Below, in pieces: positions 42,589-52,946 of a stretch of DNA of 64,000 nucleotides (positions are counted from its first letter, which is position 1; every line of letters starts with the position of its first letter). The position numbers and the translations under genes are program-made. The stretch comes from Vitrella brassicaformis. Lineage: Eukaryota > Sar > Vitrellaceae. Where the stretch lies: positions 315,066 through 379,065 of the forward strand of contig CDMY01000447.1 in assembly GCA_001179505.1 (NCBI GenBank), given 5' to 3'. The notes below the pieces were generated by a model that saw only the letters and a program-made list of their open reading frames with translations, ran no database searches and was not told the origin of the DNA.

Positions 42589-43777
42589 CATCGTCAAAAG
42601 GCCCCGAGCCAACCCTGCCGCCAGCCATCTGACAAGATGTGACATCCATCTATGTATCATGTGTGTTTGGCTGCCTGAGTGTGAGCTCTCTGGGCCCTAT
42701 GCCGGTGTGTGTGCCAGGGTACCTCTGGCCCGACGCCATAGTCGAATCTGGACTCCCTAGAATCACTCAGATTGACTGACCTGCCTACGCCACCCCTGAT
42801 TTGTGTGCGTGTGCTTCATGGCGTGCCTCCGCGATCTTTCCATAAGTCCGCTTCCATGTAGCAGTCTTACGGATGAGGAGCGTCGGTGAGAGGGCGTTAT
42901 CGTCTTTCAACACGTTCTCACGTGAATTGGACTTGTGTGTCATTTTGCTTTCAGCCAATCAGACTTTTCATGTTTGCACAATGGACACGCCAATTGATCA
43001 ATCGATTGCTTGAATGCACGGTGTGTGTCTCTGTCGATCTATCCATCTTATCAATCCCCCGTCTCCCTTATATATAACACATACACATACACACACACAC
43101 ACATACAGGCACACGTGGACGTACAGACGATTATGCATAGGCGAGTCGAGACATATACACATACACACCATGTATCCACTGGCGGTCCATCTTTTCTTGT
43201 CTCTCTCTTCCTCTCCCTCTCCCTCTCCCTCTCTTTGTCTCTGTGTCTCTCTCACTCTTCATCTCCCTCTCCGAGGCTCTCCCTCTGCGATGTACATTTT
43301 CGCGGTACAGAAGTTCTTCCAAGAGCTGCCGTAGAGCGCCAACAGACGTCCGAGAGCCTTCACAGTGCTTCTGTTCATCTCTGAAGGTACTCAGGACTCA
43401 TTTCCGCCTCCATCCGCTCTCATTAACATCTCCTAACTGTGACTCCACAGACCCCACAGTTGGGGTGGGTGGGTGGGTGAGTGTTTTTAATTACTCATCT
43501 ATGCCATGTGCAATCAGACGGCACGTCTCATTAACTGAGAACGTGTTCTTCCACATGTGCCGACGAAGCTTCCGCCGTTGGCAATCTGTCTGTCCAAGCC
43601 AGGACAGGACAGGACGTGTGTGCTGTAGATAGATACATGAATGGAAACATCCATCCGTAATTGATGAATGCATTCGTGTGGCGTCAACACAATCATCAAT
43701 CGCGGAGAAAGACGATACGATAACTGACGCACATGAACCGTCCGCTCACACGCACACGTCACAGGCAGCCCAGCCCG
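42589..43777. other. Convergent spacer, no gene seen
   Basis: The spacer holds (CA)n at 43080-43107, a CTCTCC/CTCT tract at 43200-43280, GGGT repeats near 43462 and a GGACA run near 43608. No open frame outside repeats looks coding. Confidence 0.5.
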
Positions 43778-45304
43778 TCACGCCAGCCCGCACAACATCC
43801 TTCCATTGATGGGTGCCGTCATCGGCCGCTCCTGCTTCCTCTCTTCGTCAAACACATTCGATGCAATCGGCAGCTTACTCAGAAACCGCCTCTGCGATAA
43901 GTACTCCGGCTTCTGCTCAATCAGGGCGACGCGCAGATTCCCCTGCCTGCCGTACCCCGGCAGGCTCTTCTTTTCACTCATCTGCCGTTGCAAAATGGCG
44001 ATCATCTTGGAGGCACTCTTGTCGAGCCTCTCGAAGGCCACCCTCTTGGCCTTGATGTCTGGCTCCTCGTCGTCGTCAGCCATGTCCAGTGTTGGCGACT
44101 CCTCACGTCGCGCAGGGTGGGGAGAGGCGGTCTCGTCGCGCATGAGGGCAAGACGCCCCTCCAGCACAACCAGCTCGTCTCCAGTGGCTGACGAAGCTGA
44201 AGACTCCGATCTCGATGTCACTGCGGGCTGCGTCTCTCGGGTCCTCTGGCGCACCGGCGTCCCTCGGCCAGCTTTCGTCTCAGCGGCCTTCCGCTCCTTC
44301 CTGAGGGCTTTTTGCTTCGCCGCGTATCTCTTCGCGGTTATCGCCGCCCGCAGAGAGGCCGCCCCATTCGCCGAAGCCGTCGTCTCCGAAACTACTTGGG
44401 TGGGAGCAGCGGCTTTCTGCGGTCGTGGCTCAATCTCCCCCGAAATGGGGTTGAAGTAATGCCTCTCCTGGTAGATGCTTTGGAGATAGCGGGCGTGCTG
44501 CTGCCTCGCCCTCTCATACACGGGCAGCAGGTCTCTCGACACTCTCTCATACTCGACGGCCAGCTCGGCCAGCTGTTGAAGCTCCTTGGTCGCCGAGCCC
44601 CTGATCCGGGAGCTCTTCTTGTCAAGCCCCTGACGAGACCGTATCGCAGCCTTCCTCGATGAGGGGCTGCTGATCGTAGCCCTTCTCGATGTGGGGCTGC
44701 TGCTGGCGCCGGTGGGGGACCTGCTGATACTCGCCCTTCGTGAGATGGCTCGCGAGAGGCCGGCGATGGGCTCGGGGGCCGGCGACGCATCTTGAAATCG
44801 GGTGCTGATGGGATGGGATGGCTTGGCGTCCTTGTCTGTCACCTGCAAACAAGAGAATCACTTAGCATAGGTATCGATATATTGAGGAGGGGGGAAGTGC
44901 ATGCACCTCGCTGACCTCCACAACTCCTGGGGCGCTCACCTCACCTGTGAGGGAATGGCAGTTTGAAGAGCAGCTTCATCCTTCACAGCAAGCAGCGGTG
45001 GCTTATCCGGCAACGCCAGTGGCTCCGCCTCTCTGCTTGACCGCTGCTCCCTCTTCAGCACCGCTGGGGCCGGCAGGTCAAGGCGCTCTCTGCATCGGCT
45101 GACGGGCCGTGACGATGAGAGGGCGAGATGGCTCATTCGCACCTGGTTGGACTCATCCAGGAGGTTGCCGCGCAGCTCCGTGAGCACCTGTAAGTATGCC
45201 TCTGTTTCATGATGGAGCTTGTTGACTATGTGTTCGCACGCGGCGAGCTGCTTGAGGCTCCTGGTGGAGGGCAGACGGCTGGGCACTCCCAAATAGGTCC
45301 TCAT
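43778..45304 (-). CDS. Basic Ser/Ala-rich hypothetical protein, two exons
   Basis: Exons 45304-44945 and 44842-43778 give 474 aa. I do not recognise it. The first exon has a helical block (LKQLAACEHIVNKLHHETE). The second starts with a Ser/Arg-rich segment (SISRSPTGASSSPTSRRA), then a helical block (LAELAVEYERVSRDLLPVY) followed by YLQSIYQERHYFNPISGEI, which looks like a conserved core. Lys/Arg-rich (AKRYAAKQKALRKERK) and acidic (DMADDDEEPDIK) stretches follow, and the C-terminus is ERPMTAPINGRMLCGLA. The composition suits a nucleic-acid- or cytoskeleton-associated protein; that is only a guess. Both exons are phase 0 at the junction, and the start ATG is the first in frame after the upstream F-box gene's 3' end, 198 bp away. 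Confidence 0.7.
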
Positions 45305-45502
45305 CTTTCGCGTGTGTGTGGGGAGCGAACCGAAGGGAGAAGGAGGGCTCGCACCTCCTCGCCCATTTACAAGCAGGGGGGCTCCCACGTGGATGCCGCG
45401 CGGCCTGCGGAGAGGCCCATGCACGCGTGAGGGATGCGCTGTTGCAACGGCATGCGCATGCACGTACCTTCATGGATAGCCCTCAGGGCCTCTACGTACC
45501 AG

Positions 45503-47437
45503 TTAGTGCCGTTCCAACACTGCTGATCCCGACCACACACCATTGCCCCCCTCCCGGCTCAGGTACCCTTTCACGTCAAAACCGACAAAGGCCTCACGGA
45601 ACCCATCAGCAGTCGGCCTGCCTCCCGCTCCCGCCCCGCCCCCCCTACCAGACCACGACAGAGACACCTTCTGTGCACCCCTCACATGGGCCACCTCGCC
45701 AACGTAGGCGTGCAGCGGGCTTGGCAGGGCCTGAGCATCGTGCATACTGATGGAGATCTCGCTGATGGAAGGCATCCGTGGGTCGTCGAAGAGCCCCAGC
45801 TGCTGATTCCCGCACATGCCGAGCCGAAGGTGGTCGATGGTGACTTTCTCGAGGCGGCTCACTGGCAAGGCGACGAGGCATCTCTGGACCAGCGCGCAAT
45901 TGGACCTGTCAAACAGCACACGCTCCACTCGTGGGGCCTGGAATCGACACACATACATCAGCTCGACAGTATCGTCATGTGTATCTATCGGCCGCCGTAC
46001 CGAAGCAAAGAAGCGGCTGACGATATCAGCGTTGTCGGGATCGACCAGCCGGAAGACCTTCATTGACGTCGCTGTGGGGAAGCTGGGTGGGGCGTCAGGG
46101 CGGGTGACGCATGGAGGGAAGACACCGTCATTCTGCTGGTCGCATTCCACCGTCACCTCGTCAGCAGAGGCGAAACGGAACCCACGAAAGGCGCGACCAA
46201 GACTCTCAAAGTCGTCCTCCTGCTCTTCGATAGAGGCGTCGAAATCCTGTTGATTGAAATGATCAGTCACATGAAAGAAAAAGTAAAGAGGGAGGGAAGT
46301 ATATGAATGAAACACGAGACAGCTGTGACGAACGAACTGACCTGCTCGATAGCGACGCTCTTGGCCGCTGCAGCCGAGCGCCGTATGAACGCGTTCAGGG
46401 CCTGATCGGCCGGGGTCGATGTTAGCGGATAGAGGAAGAAGTCACTGCTGAAATGCGTGACCTGCATTTAATCGCATGGCATGTACAAGAAGACAGGCAC
46501 AACAAGACGTTTAAAGCATTCGAACGAAGACTGCAGCTCAGCTCCAAACATACGGGTGATGATTTGATTCCTCCATGGCCGTGTGTGCACATATGATTGA
46601 TCTGCGTACCTCAAGTGCGAAGCCGGCAGCACAGGAATCCATCACGAGTGCGTGGAGCTCGCGAACGTTCTGCATGCTGCTCAGCGCCTCCACCCACTCC
46701 CCTTGGAAATGCACCCGCAGTTTCTTCAGCCGCACACGACTGGCCCGGAGCAGCGTCTTCAGCCCGTTCAGGTCAGCTGCCGTGCACGCAAACAGATACA
46801 GCTCCCCGAGGCTCTCGAGAACGACGAGGTTGGGCACTTGCTTGAGCGAGCCGATCAGCTCGTCGACGACCAGACCGTCTTGGATGAAATGTCGGAGGTT
46901 TCTCGTCTCGCTCACCCACTTGGCGGGCGATGCGTCGCTCGGCGGCACGATGGAGGCAAACTCAAACAATTGCAGGACAGGGAGCACCCATCGTCGCTCC
47001 TCCGCCATCGCCAGCCAGACGTTAGTGTCCCCATCGATGCGCACCCTCTCCAGCCGTGGGAAGATCTGCCTCCTCCTCGTCGTCGACACTCCAGTCGAGG
47101 TCACTCGGTGCCGCGCACTTGTGATCTCGAGGGACCGCAGTGCAGCAGCAGTGCCTTCCAGCAGCACAATGAGGCCGGCCACATTCCCCTCAGAAACGCT
47201 GATGGACGCCCTCGCTGAATGGCACATTCGGCTGGCCAGAAGGGAGGCGCCAGCGGGAGTAAGCCGGCTCCATGCTGACGTTTCTGCAGGGACGACGGTG
47301 AGATGTTGATATGCAGAGGGAGAGCCCGCAGCCGCACGAAACAGGCGACAGACGAGGGAGAGCCGGAATGACTCGAGGGTCGTCAGGTGGCCGAAGATAC
47401 CTCGGACACATTCAACGGGCAGGTCAGCGAACACCAT
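45503..47437 (-). CDS. F-box protein with LRR-like region
   Basis: Exons 47437-46610, 46461-46342 and 46246-45503 give 563 aa, all phase 0. The F-box is at the N-terminus: FADLPVECVRGIFGHLTTLE followed by SFRLSLVCRLFRAAAG, the usual L-P-x2 and V-C-R pattern that binds Skp1 in SCF ubiquitin ligases. The rest consists of Leu-rich segments with repeating strand-turn-helix character (RSLEITSARHRV; FPRLERVRID; LLRASRVRLKKLRVHFQ; ERVLFDRSNCALVQRCLVA), plausible irregular leucine-rich repeats for substrate binding. The C-terminal 60 residues include a Gly-rich loop. The substrate is unknown. It is divergent from PIG-C, 366 bp away. Confidence 0.8.
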
Positions 47438-47803
47438 AATGATTGGTAACGACCGAGGGAGAGGTCGCGGGAATGTACACAGCGCTGGCCACTTGAGACT
47501 TGCGCGGGCGTCGGACACACCAGGCCGGGCCCTCTCGCGAACGCGAAAGCAAAACCCTGGGAGCAAGGCAGAGGCTGCGTGTGAGTTGGGGTAGATCCCG
47601 TGAAATGCAACTGCATGCTGAGAACCCTGAGCACTCCGAACTGTCCCTCCTTCTCGTCAACCGTCCCTCTGGCTCATCTGTTGCCTTAACGGGCAACGAC
47701 AGCGATCCTCTACAGCCACTCTAATCTACCGACATGGGCACAGCAAGTCGTTCTGGCTGTCGCTGCTGAGCCAAGATCTGCCCAGATCTTCGACAAAACC
47801 CAA
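47438..47803. promoter_or_regulatory. Shared divergent promoter region (F-box / PIG-C) with a perfect palindrome
   Basis: An 8-bp perfect inverted repeat, AAGATCTG-CC-CAGATCTT, lies at 47773-47790, 13 bp before the PIG-C ATG. It could be a dimeric regulator site or part of the 5' UTR. The region otherwise lacks microsatellites. Confidence 0.45.
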
Positions 47804-50140
47804 ATGGCGCTGTTTCGTTACTGTCCTTACGACGGCAGAAAGTTCTTCCAGGAGGAGGTCGTTTGTCCTCTCTGCAAAGAGCCGCGCTTCCCGGTGAGCA
47901 AAGCATGCACCGACCTGTGTGGCAGCAGACAGAGATTCGTCCTCGTTGCTCACTCATGCATGAGCCGACATGGCATGCAGTGAGCGAGTCCTTTTTTCTC
48001 TCTGTTTGGGTTGCTTGCTACAGCTGTCGCACACGTGGCGTTTTCAGAGGGAGAGGAGTCAGGACGGCCAGCGAGTGCCGTGGCGCAAGATCCTCTACGA
48101 GCGGCAGCCCTATGATGACACACACGTCGACATCACATTCCTCGACTCACTCATTACCAATGGTGCGCATGGGACACCTGCCTGACCAGACAGACGGCTG
48201 CCATGGGATGGATGTTTGATGCGACTGTGTGCGTGTGTGTATGCGTGTGTATGTGTGTGTGTGTGCAGCAACGGTTGGCGAGTATCGGTACTGGACGTTG
48301 TGTTGCTGGTCTGTCGACCTCACGCAGCCGCTGAGCTGTCTGACGCTCTTCCTGGCTTTGTATGTGTTGCTGCGCAAGGGGATGGTTGACGTGCGGTGGC
48401 TCGTCGGCCTCGACATGGGCTTGCTCGCTGGCGGGTAGGTGGATGGGTGGGGTGAATGGAATGGGTGAGCCAGGCGGGCGGGTAGCTTGACTACCCAGAC
48501 GATTGCAACACTAACCACTGCGTGTGTTCGTGTGTCAGGTATGTTGTCTGCGTGCTGCTTCGCCGCAACAAAGAGCCGCAAGGTATCTATCCACCGTGGA
48601 TGGGAGAGGAGAGGGGCTGGAGGGATGTGTCTGTCTGATGGTGCATTGCATTGGTCTGGGTGCTGTAATTACGTGCAGGCGGCACATGGAGAGCCCTCAG
48701 GAGTGCCGTGAATATCGTGGGATTCCTCTGGGTCAGTCAGTCGAACAAGCTAGGGCCACCGATGATGATTCAAGCCTTGATGATTCCTTGCTTGTTCTGC
48801 TCGGTCGGCCACAGATGCTGTCACCGGTGCTGCAGACGCTCACTCAGACCTACAGCAGCGACACCCTCTACACACTCACCACCAGTAAGTAGACCAGCCA
48901 ACATCGATTGCGCCGGACGGACCACATAAGCGTCGATTGATTGCCTCTGGTGTGCTACGCTACGCTACCTGTTGACTGTCTTCAGTGTTTCTGTTGCTCC
49001 ATTTGGCTTTCTACGACTACCACTTCGTGTACGGAAGCAACAAGCCCAACAGGCGACCAGCCGTGAGAGAGGATGGGAGCACTCACTTGTGTGCAGTGCA
49101 GGGCAGTGCAGTGGAGTCTGCAGATATCTGTTGGTTGTATGGGTGTGTGTTTTGTGGCTGGGTCTGGTCTGCAGGTGCCAGGGGTGCGCCCGTCGCCCAG
49201 ACCGCCCAGCCCGTTTGGCTTAAATGCAGCCATGTTCGCTGCGGTAGGTACGATGATGTTAGTAAGACAGGCAGGCAGGCAGGCCACGATATGCCCCTCA
49301 TGGTCTGTGTCTATCCTGCCTATGGTCCCATACGGACGGACGGCGCAGGTGTTGCTCGCCTCTCGACTGAACACGTCCGCAGAGGTCAGTCAATTACGTG
49401 TCAGTCAGTGCAAACGCTGAAAGGTGCTGCACCCACCATTTATCCCTATGTGGCTTCCCTTCCTCCCCCACAGGTGTTTTCGGTTGTCTTGTTCGCAATA
49501 GAGTGAGTGAGTGAGTGAGTGAATGGGCGGCTGGGCTGGGTGTGTGGGCGGGCGAGTCGGTAACACTCACTGCAATGCGCACATGTGTGATGCGCAGGAT
49601 GTTCGGCCTTAGTCTCATTCTCCGCAGAGATATCAGGGTGTGTGGGTCACTACAGTACACCACACCACACACAGACGTCCCGTTGCTGGCAGGGCAGGCA
49701 GCAGCCCTCTTCCTCCGATGTCCCCTGTCTGTCTGTTTGTTGTGCTGTGTGTCCTGTCCAGGATTCGTGTGAGTGGGCGTACACGTTCGTGCTGACTCCC
49801 CTGCTGGTGGCCACGGCCTACTGGCTGCTGAAGCTCGTGTCCATACACATGGCATTCTTCTACCTAACCTGGTTGGTGGGTAATGTATGTACCAGCAGAC
49901 AGACACCTAAGCGGTCCCTTGTTCTGCCACTGGCTGCAGCATATTGCTGATAACATTTGTCGGTCCCTACTGCTTCATCCACTCGCAGCGATACAAAAGG
50001 TACGCTGGCACACGAAAAGGGCGGGCACCTCCCTCCACAGCCCAATAAGTCGGGTCACTGTGTGGCTGCGTGTGTGGTGTGCGCACTGTAGTGAGATCAA
50101 GGGTCCGTGGGACATCGCTGAGGTTCCTTCCTACAGCTAA
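47804..50140 (+). CDS. GPI-GlcNAc transferase subunit PIG-C/GPI2
   Basis: Fourteen exons: 47804-47893, 48024-48162, 48269-48434, 48539-48582, 48679-48731, 48815-48884, 48986-49062, 49175-49243, 49349-49384, 49474-49502, 49598-49637, 49762-49871, 49940-49999 and 50092-50140. They sum to 343 aa with every phase fitting. PIG-C is an ER membrane subunit of the enzyme that adds GlcNAc to phosphatidylinositol, the first step of GPI-anchor synthesis. Family blocks are WRKILYERQPYDDTHVDITF, LSPVLQTLTQTYSSDTLY, FLLLHLAFYDYHF, LNAAMFAA, VLLASRLNTSAEVFSVVLF and IKGPWDIAE at the C-terminus. It has about eight membrane segments. An extra N-terminal piece CPYDGRKFFQEEVVCPLC, with a CxxC, precedes the usual start and could bind zinc; I do not know it from animal or yeast PIG-C. 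Exons of 29-50 nt are common here. Confidence 0.92.
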
Positions 50141-51068
50141 TTAAGCAGATGGCGCTTTGTAGCAGTGCAGGCAGTGTTGAGTGTTCGCAAGGACCGACCA
50201 ATCCCCATGGCCCCACTTGGGACCTGCGCGATCGCCATCCCTTGAGGCTCCTTCCTCCCCCCTTTTCCTCTCCCTTTTGCACGCGGAAAGCGACACGAAC
50301 GAAGCATGTGGCGAGATTTTCGCGCGACGAGACGCAGACAACCCTGTCACTGACATCGGAGTGTGTCGACGACCGACTGTAAGTGAGTGGCCGACCGACC
50401 CGTGTGTGTGGACAGAGTGTGTATCCATCCATCCATCCAGTTATCGATTCGACTTGATGCTGCAGGCTGTGTGTGCATATATAGTAGAGAGAAGAAGGAC
50501 ACGAGTGGAGGCCGGCAGGCAATCCCGACTCTGACTGACTTGATGACATGTGCCATAGCTATGCCTATCTATGATCGATCGGGTGAATGAATGGTGCCCG
50601 TCTGTCTGTCTGTCTGTGTATCTATCTCCCTCCCTGTCTGGTTTTGTTGTGAGATCTGCCCTGCCAGTGCGGATGGCTTCCATCCAGCTGGCCCGATTGA
50701 TGCATGCATGCATTCATTCATTCATTCTAGTGGGTGGGCTGGGCAGGCTCTGCTCTTGACTTCCTTGAAACCATCAATCAATTCAGAAACCACATGCACA
50801 CAACACACGCACCGCACCGCACGCAGCAAACACTCACGTCACGGACCATGACATGTCTGAAGGTATCCATTCCTGGACGTCATGAACGAACGGGTGCGTC
50901 CCCATCGCACGCCACGCACATCACAGGCACACGGAAGGAAACCGTCCACCAATCCCACCTCACGCACACACACGCGCACGCGCATGAGCCAGCCGGTCGC
51001 GTCACTCACTCACACGCACGCAGGTGTCCGTCCGTCCCCCTGAGCTCTCGTCAGGTCGTTCACTTCAT
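50141..51068. other. Convergent spacer, no gene seen
   Basis: It contains CATC repeats at 50425-50438, CTGT at 50603-50618, ATTC/GCAT repeats at 50700-50729 and a CA-rich tract at 50960-51020. No coding frame stands out. Confidence 0.5.
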
Positions 51069-52758
51069 TCAGTAGGCGGGTTGTTCCTTTGGCAGGACGA
51101 CGTCTTTGCCGGAGGTCATGACGAGGAAGTCGGACCATTCCTGGTAGGGCGACTTGGCGTACGGGTGATCCTTCCACAGGTCCGGCGTCAAGTACCCGCT
51201 GGTCTTGCTCAACGCGTCGAAACACGCCTGAACGAACAACAAACAAACAAACGAAGGGTAACAAACATCCATCGCCCCCCACAGTAACCCATTTTCACAT
51301 CCGTCCACTCCACCGACGGATCGGATCAACCAACATGTGGATATCTAAGATGTGTGATATCTATCTCCCTTACCTTCATGAAGTTGCCTCGTGTCTTGGA
51401 GTGGCCGGATGTGCACGAGAAGCAGTCCTCGACACCCGCATACTGCATACCATCGCATCGCATCCAGGTACACACAGATGTGGGTGAGGGAGACACACAC
51501 ACGCATCCACACACGCTCTCGTAAGACAAAGAAAGCCCCCTCCCTAGCTTGCTTGACTCTCTGTGCGGCGCAGCGCACCTGTAGGAGTTTCTTGGTGGTG
51601 GGTGCCCCGACGATGGCGGTGCCGCGGGGTGCGGGGATCAGCCGCACGCGCACCGAACCGCACTTGCCGTGCACCTTCATCGGCACCGTGTGGGGCTGAC
51701 CGATGCGATTGCCCCAGTACCCACGGCTGAATGAACCGAACCAGACAGATAGACCACAAACAAAGGACGGGACCAAGAGACGTTCATTGATTTGATTTGA
51801 TTTGATGCGGTGTGTGGGTTGTGGGTGGGTACCTACCGGACAGGGATGAGGTTGAGCTTGGCGGCGACGATGGCCCCACGGATGGCCGTGGCAACCTCCT
51901 TGGCGCACTTGACACCCAAACCCACATGACCGTTGTTGTCACCTTCACACATACAGACAGCACAGGCACGATTGCAATCGTGTGGCCGTTCGTCCATTCC
52001 ATGACACGTCAGCTCACGTCACCGAACATTCGTTGGTGTGTGCTGTTGTGTGCGTGCGGTGCGTACCGACAGCAACGAATGCCTTGAAGCGGGTGCGCTG
52101 TCCGGCTCGGGTCTGCTTCTGCACGGGCATGATCTTCATCACGTCATCCTTCAACGTACCAGGCGCGAAAAAACGGTCGATGATCTGACACACACACGGA
52201 CACACAGAACAGACAGAGTGTATTCCGACCGACCCAGCAGATGACTGACTCGTGAGGGCGTGTGTGACTTGACTTGACTGACCTGGTATTCCTTGATGGG
52301 CAGTGAGTGAAGGTAGATCTCCTCGATGGACTGGATCTTGTTGTCCCGTACCAGCCGGCCCAGCTTGGTTACGGGCGTCCAGATCTCCTTGTCCTCACCG
52401 CCGCGACCACGACCACGACCCCTGAGAATGAACCAACCCACGAAGCAGCGGCACACACACAGACACACAACACACAACACACAACACAACCACAGTCCTT
52501 CCCTCCAAGTCCCCCACCCCACCCCTGCTAATCCCCCTATGGCTGTCAGCTGACTAACCTGCCTCGCCCGCGTCCACGCCCGCGGTCTCCACCCCGGCCG
52601 AAGCCACGGCCAAAGCCGCCACGTTCTGACGCCACAACACAACAACCGGGAGAGAACCAACCAGTCAGACGCGGCGCTTCCCTCTGGGTGGTGTGGTTTG
52701 TCGCGGATCTTTCTTTCCCTCTGTCTGTAAGTGCCTGTGTGGCCCTCTCACCTGCCAT
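51069..52758 (-). CDS. RPS2: 40S ribosomal protein S2 (uS5)
   Basis: Exons 52758-52752, 52625-52559, 52421-52283, 52184-52067, 51942-51837, 51726-51579, 51442-51374 and 51227-51069 give 270 aa with all phases fitting. uS5 is part of the decoding-site side of the small ribosomal subunit. The N-terminus is the eukaryote-specific Arg-Gly repeat ([20 protein letters not shown]), typically arginine-methylated. The S5 double-stranded RNA-binding fold follows: [16 protein letters not shown], then [20 protein letters not shown], then [20 protein letters not shown]. The C-terminal part has [37 protein letters not shown] and ASGVED-like [19 protein letters not shown]. The first exon is only 7 nt (ATG GCA G). 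It lies 188 bp from the divergent NUMOD3-type gene. Confidence 0.97.
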
Positions 52759-52946
52759 GCTTGCCAAAGGCGCGTTAGAGACCCTCGGGAGCCAATGCGA
52801 GCTGAAACTGGCGATCCCTTCAACTGCGAGCTTAGCTGCTGAGGCCGCCACATATATGGCGACAACGAGGCAGGAAGAATGACCAATGATGAGTTCGCAA
52901 GATGGAGCTCTACCAGCTTGATGATGGAGCTTGATGCAGCAGCCTG

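Noticed and set aside
43806-44459. 217-codon plus-strand open frame
   Set aside because: Mirror of the minus-strand Ser/Ala-rich gene, which has a good start, intron and stop.
46575-47309. 244-codon plus-strand open frame
   Set aside because: Antisense of the F-box exon; the minus strand has a recognisable F-box.
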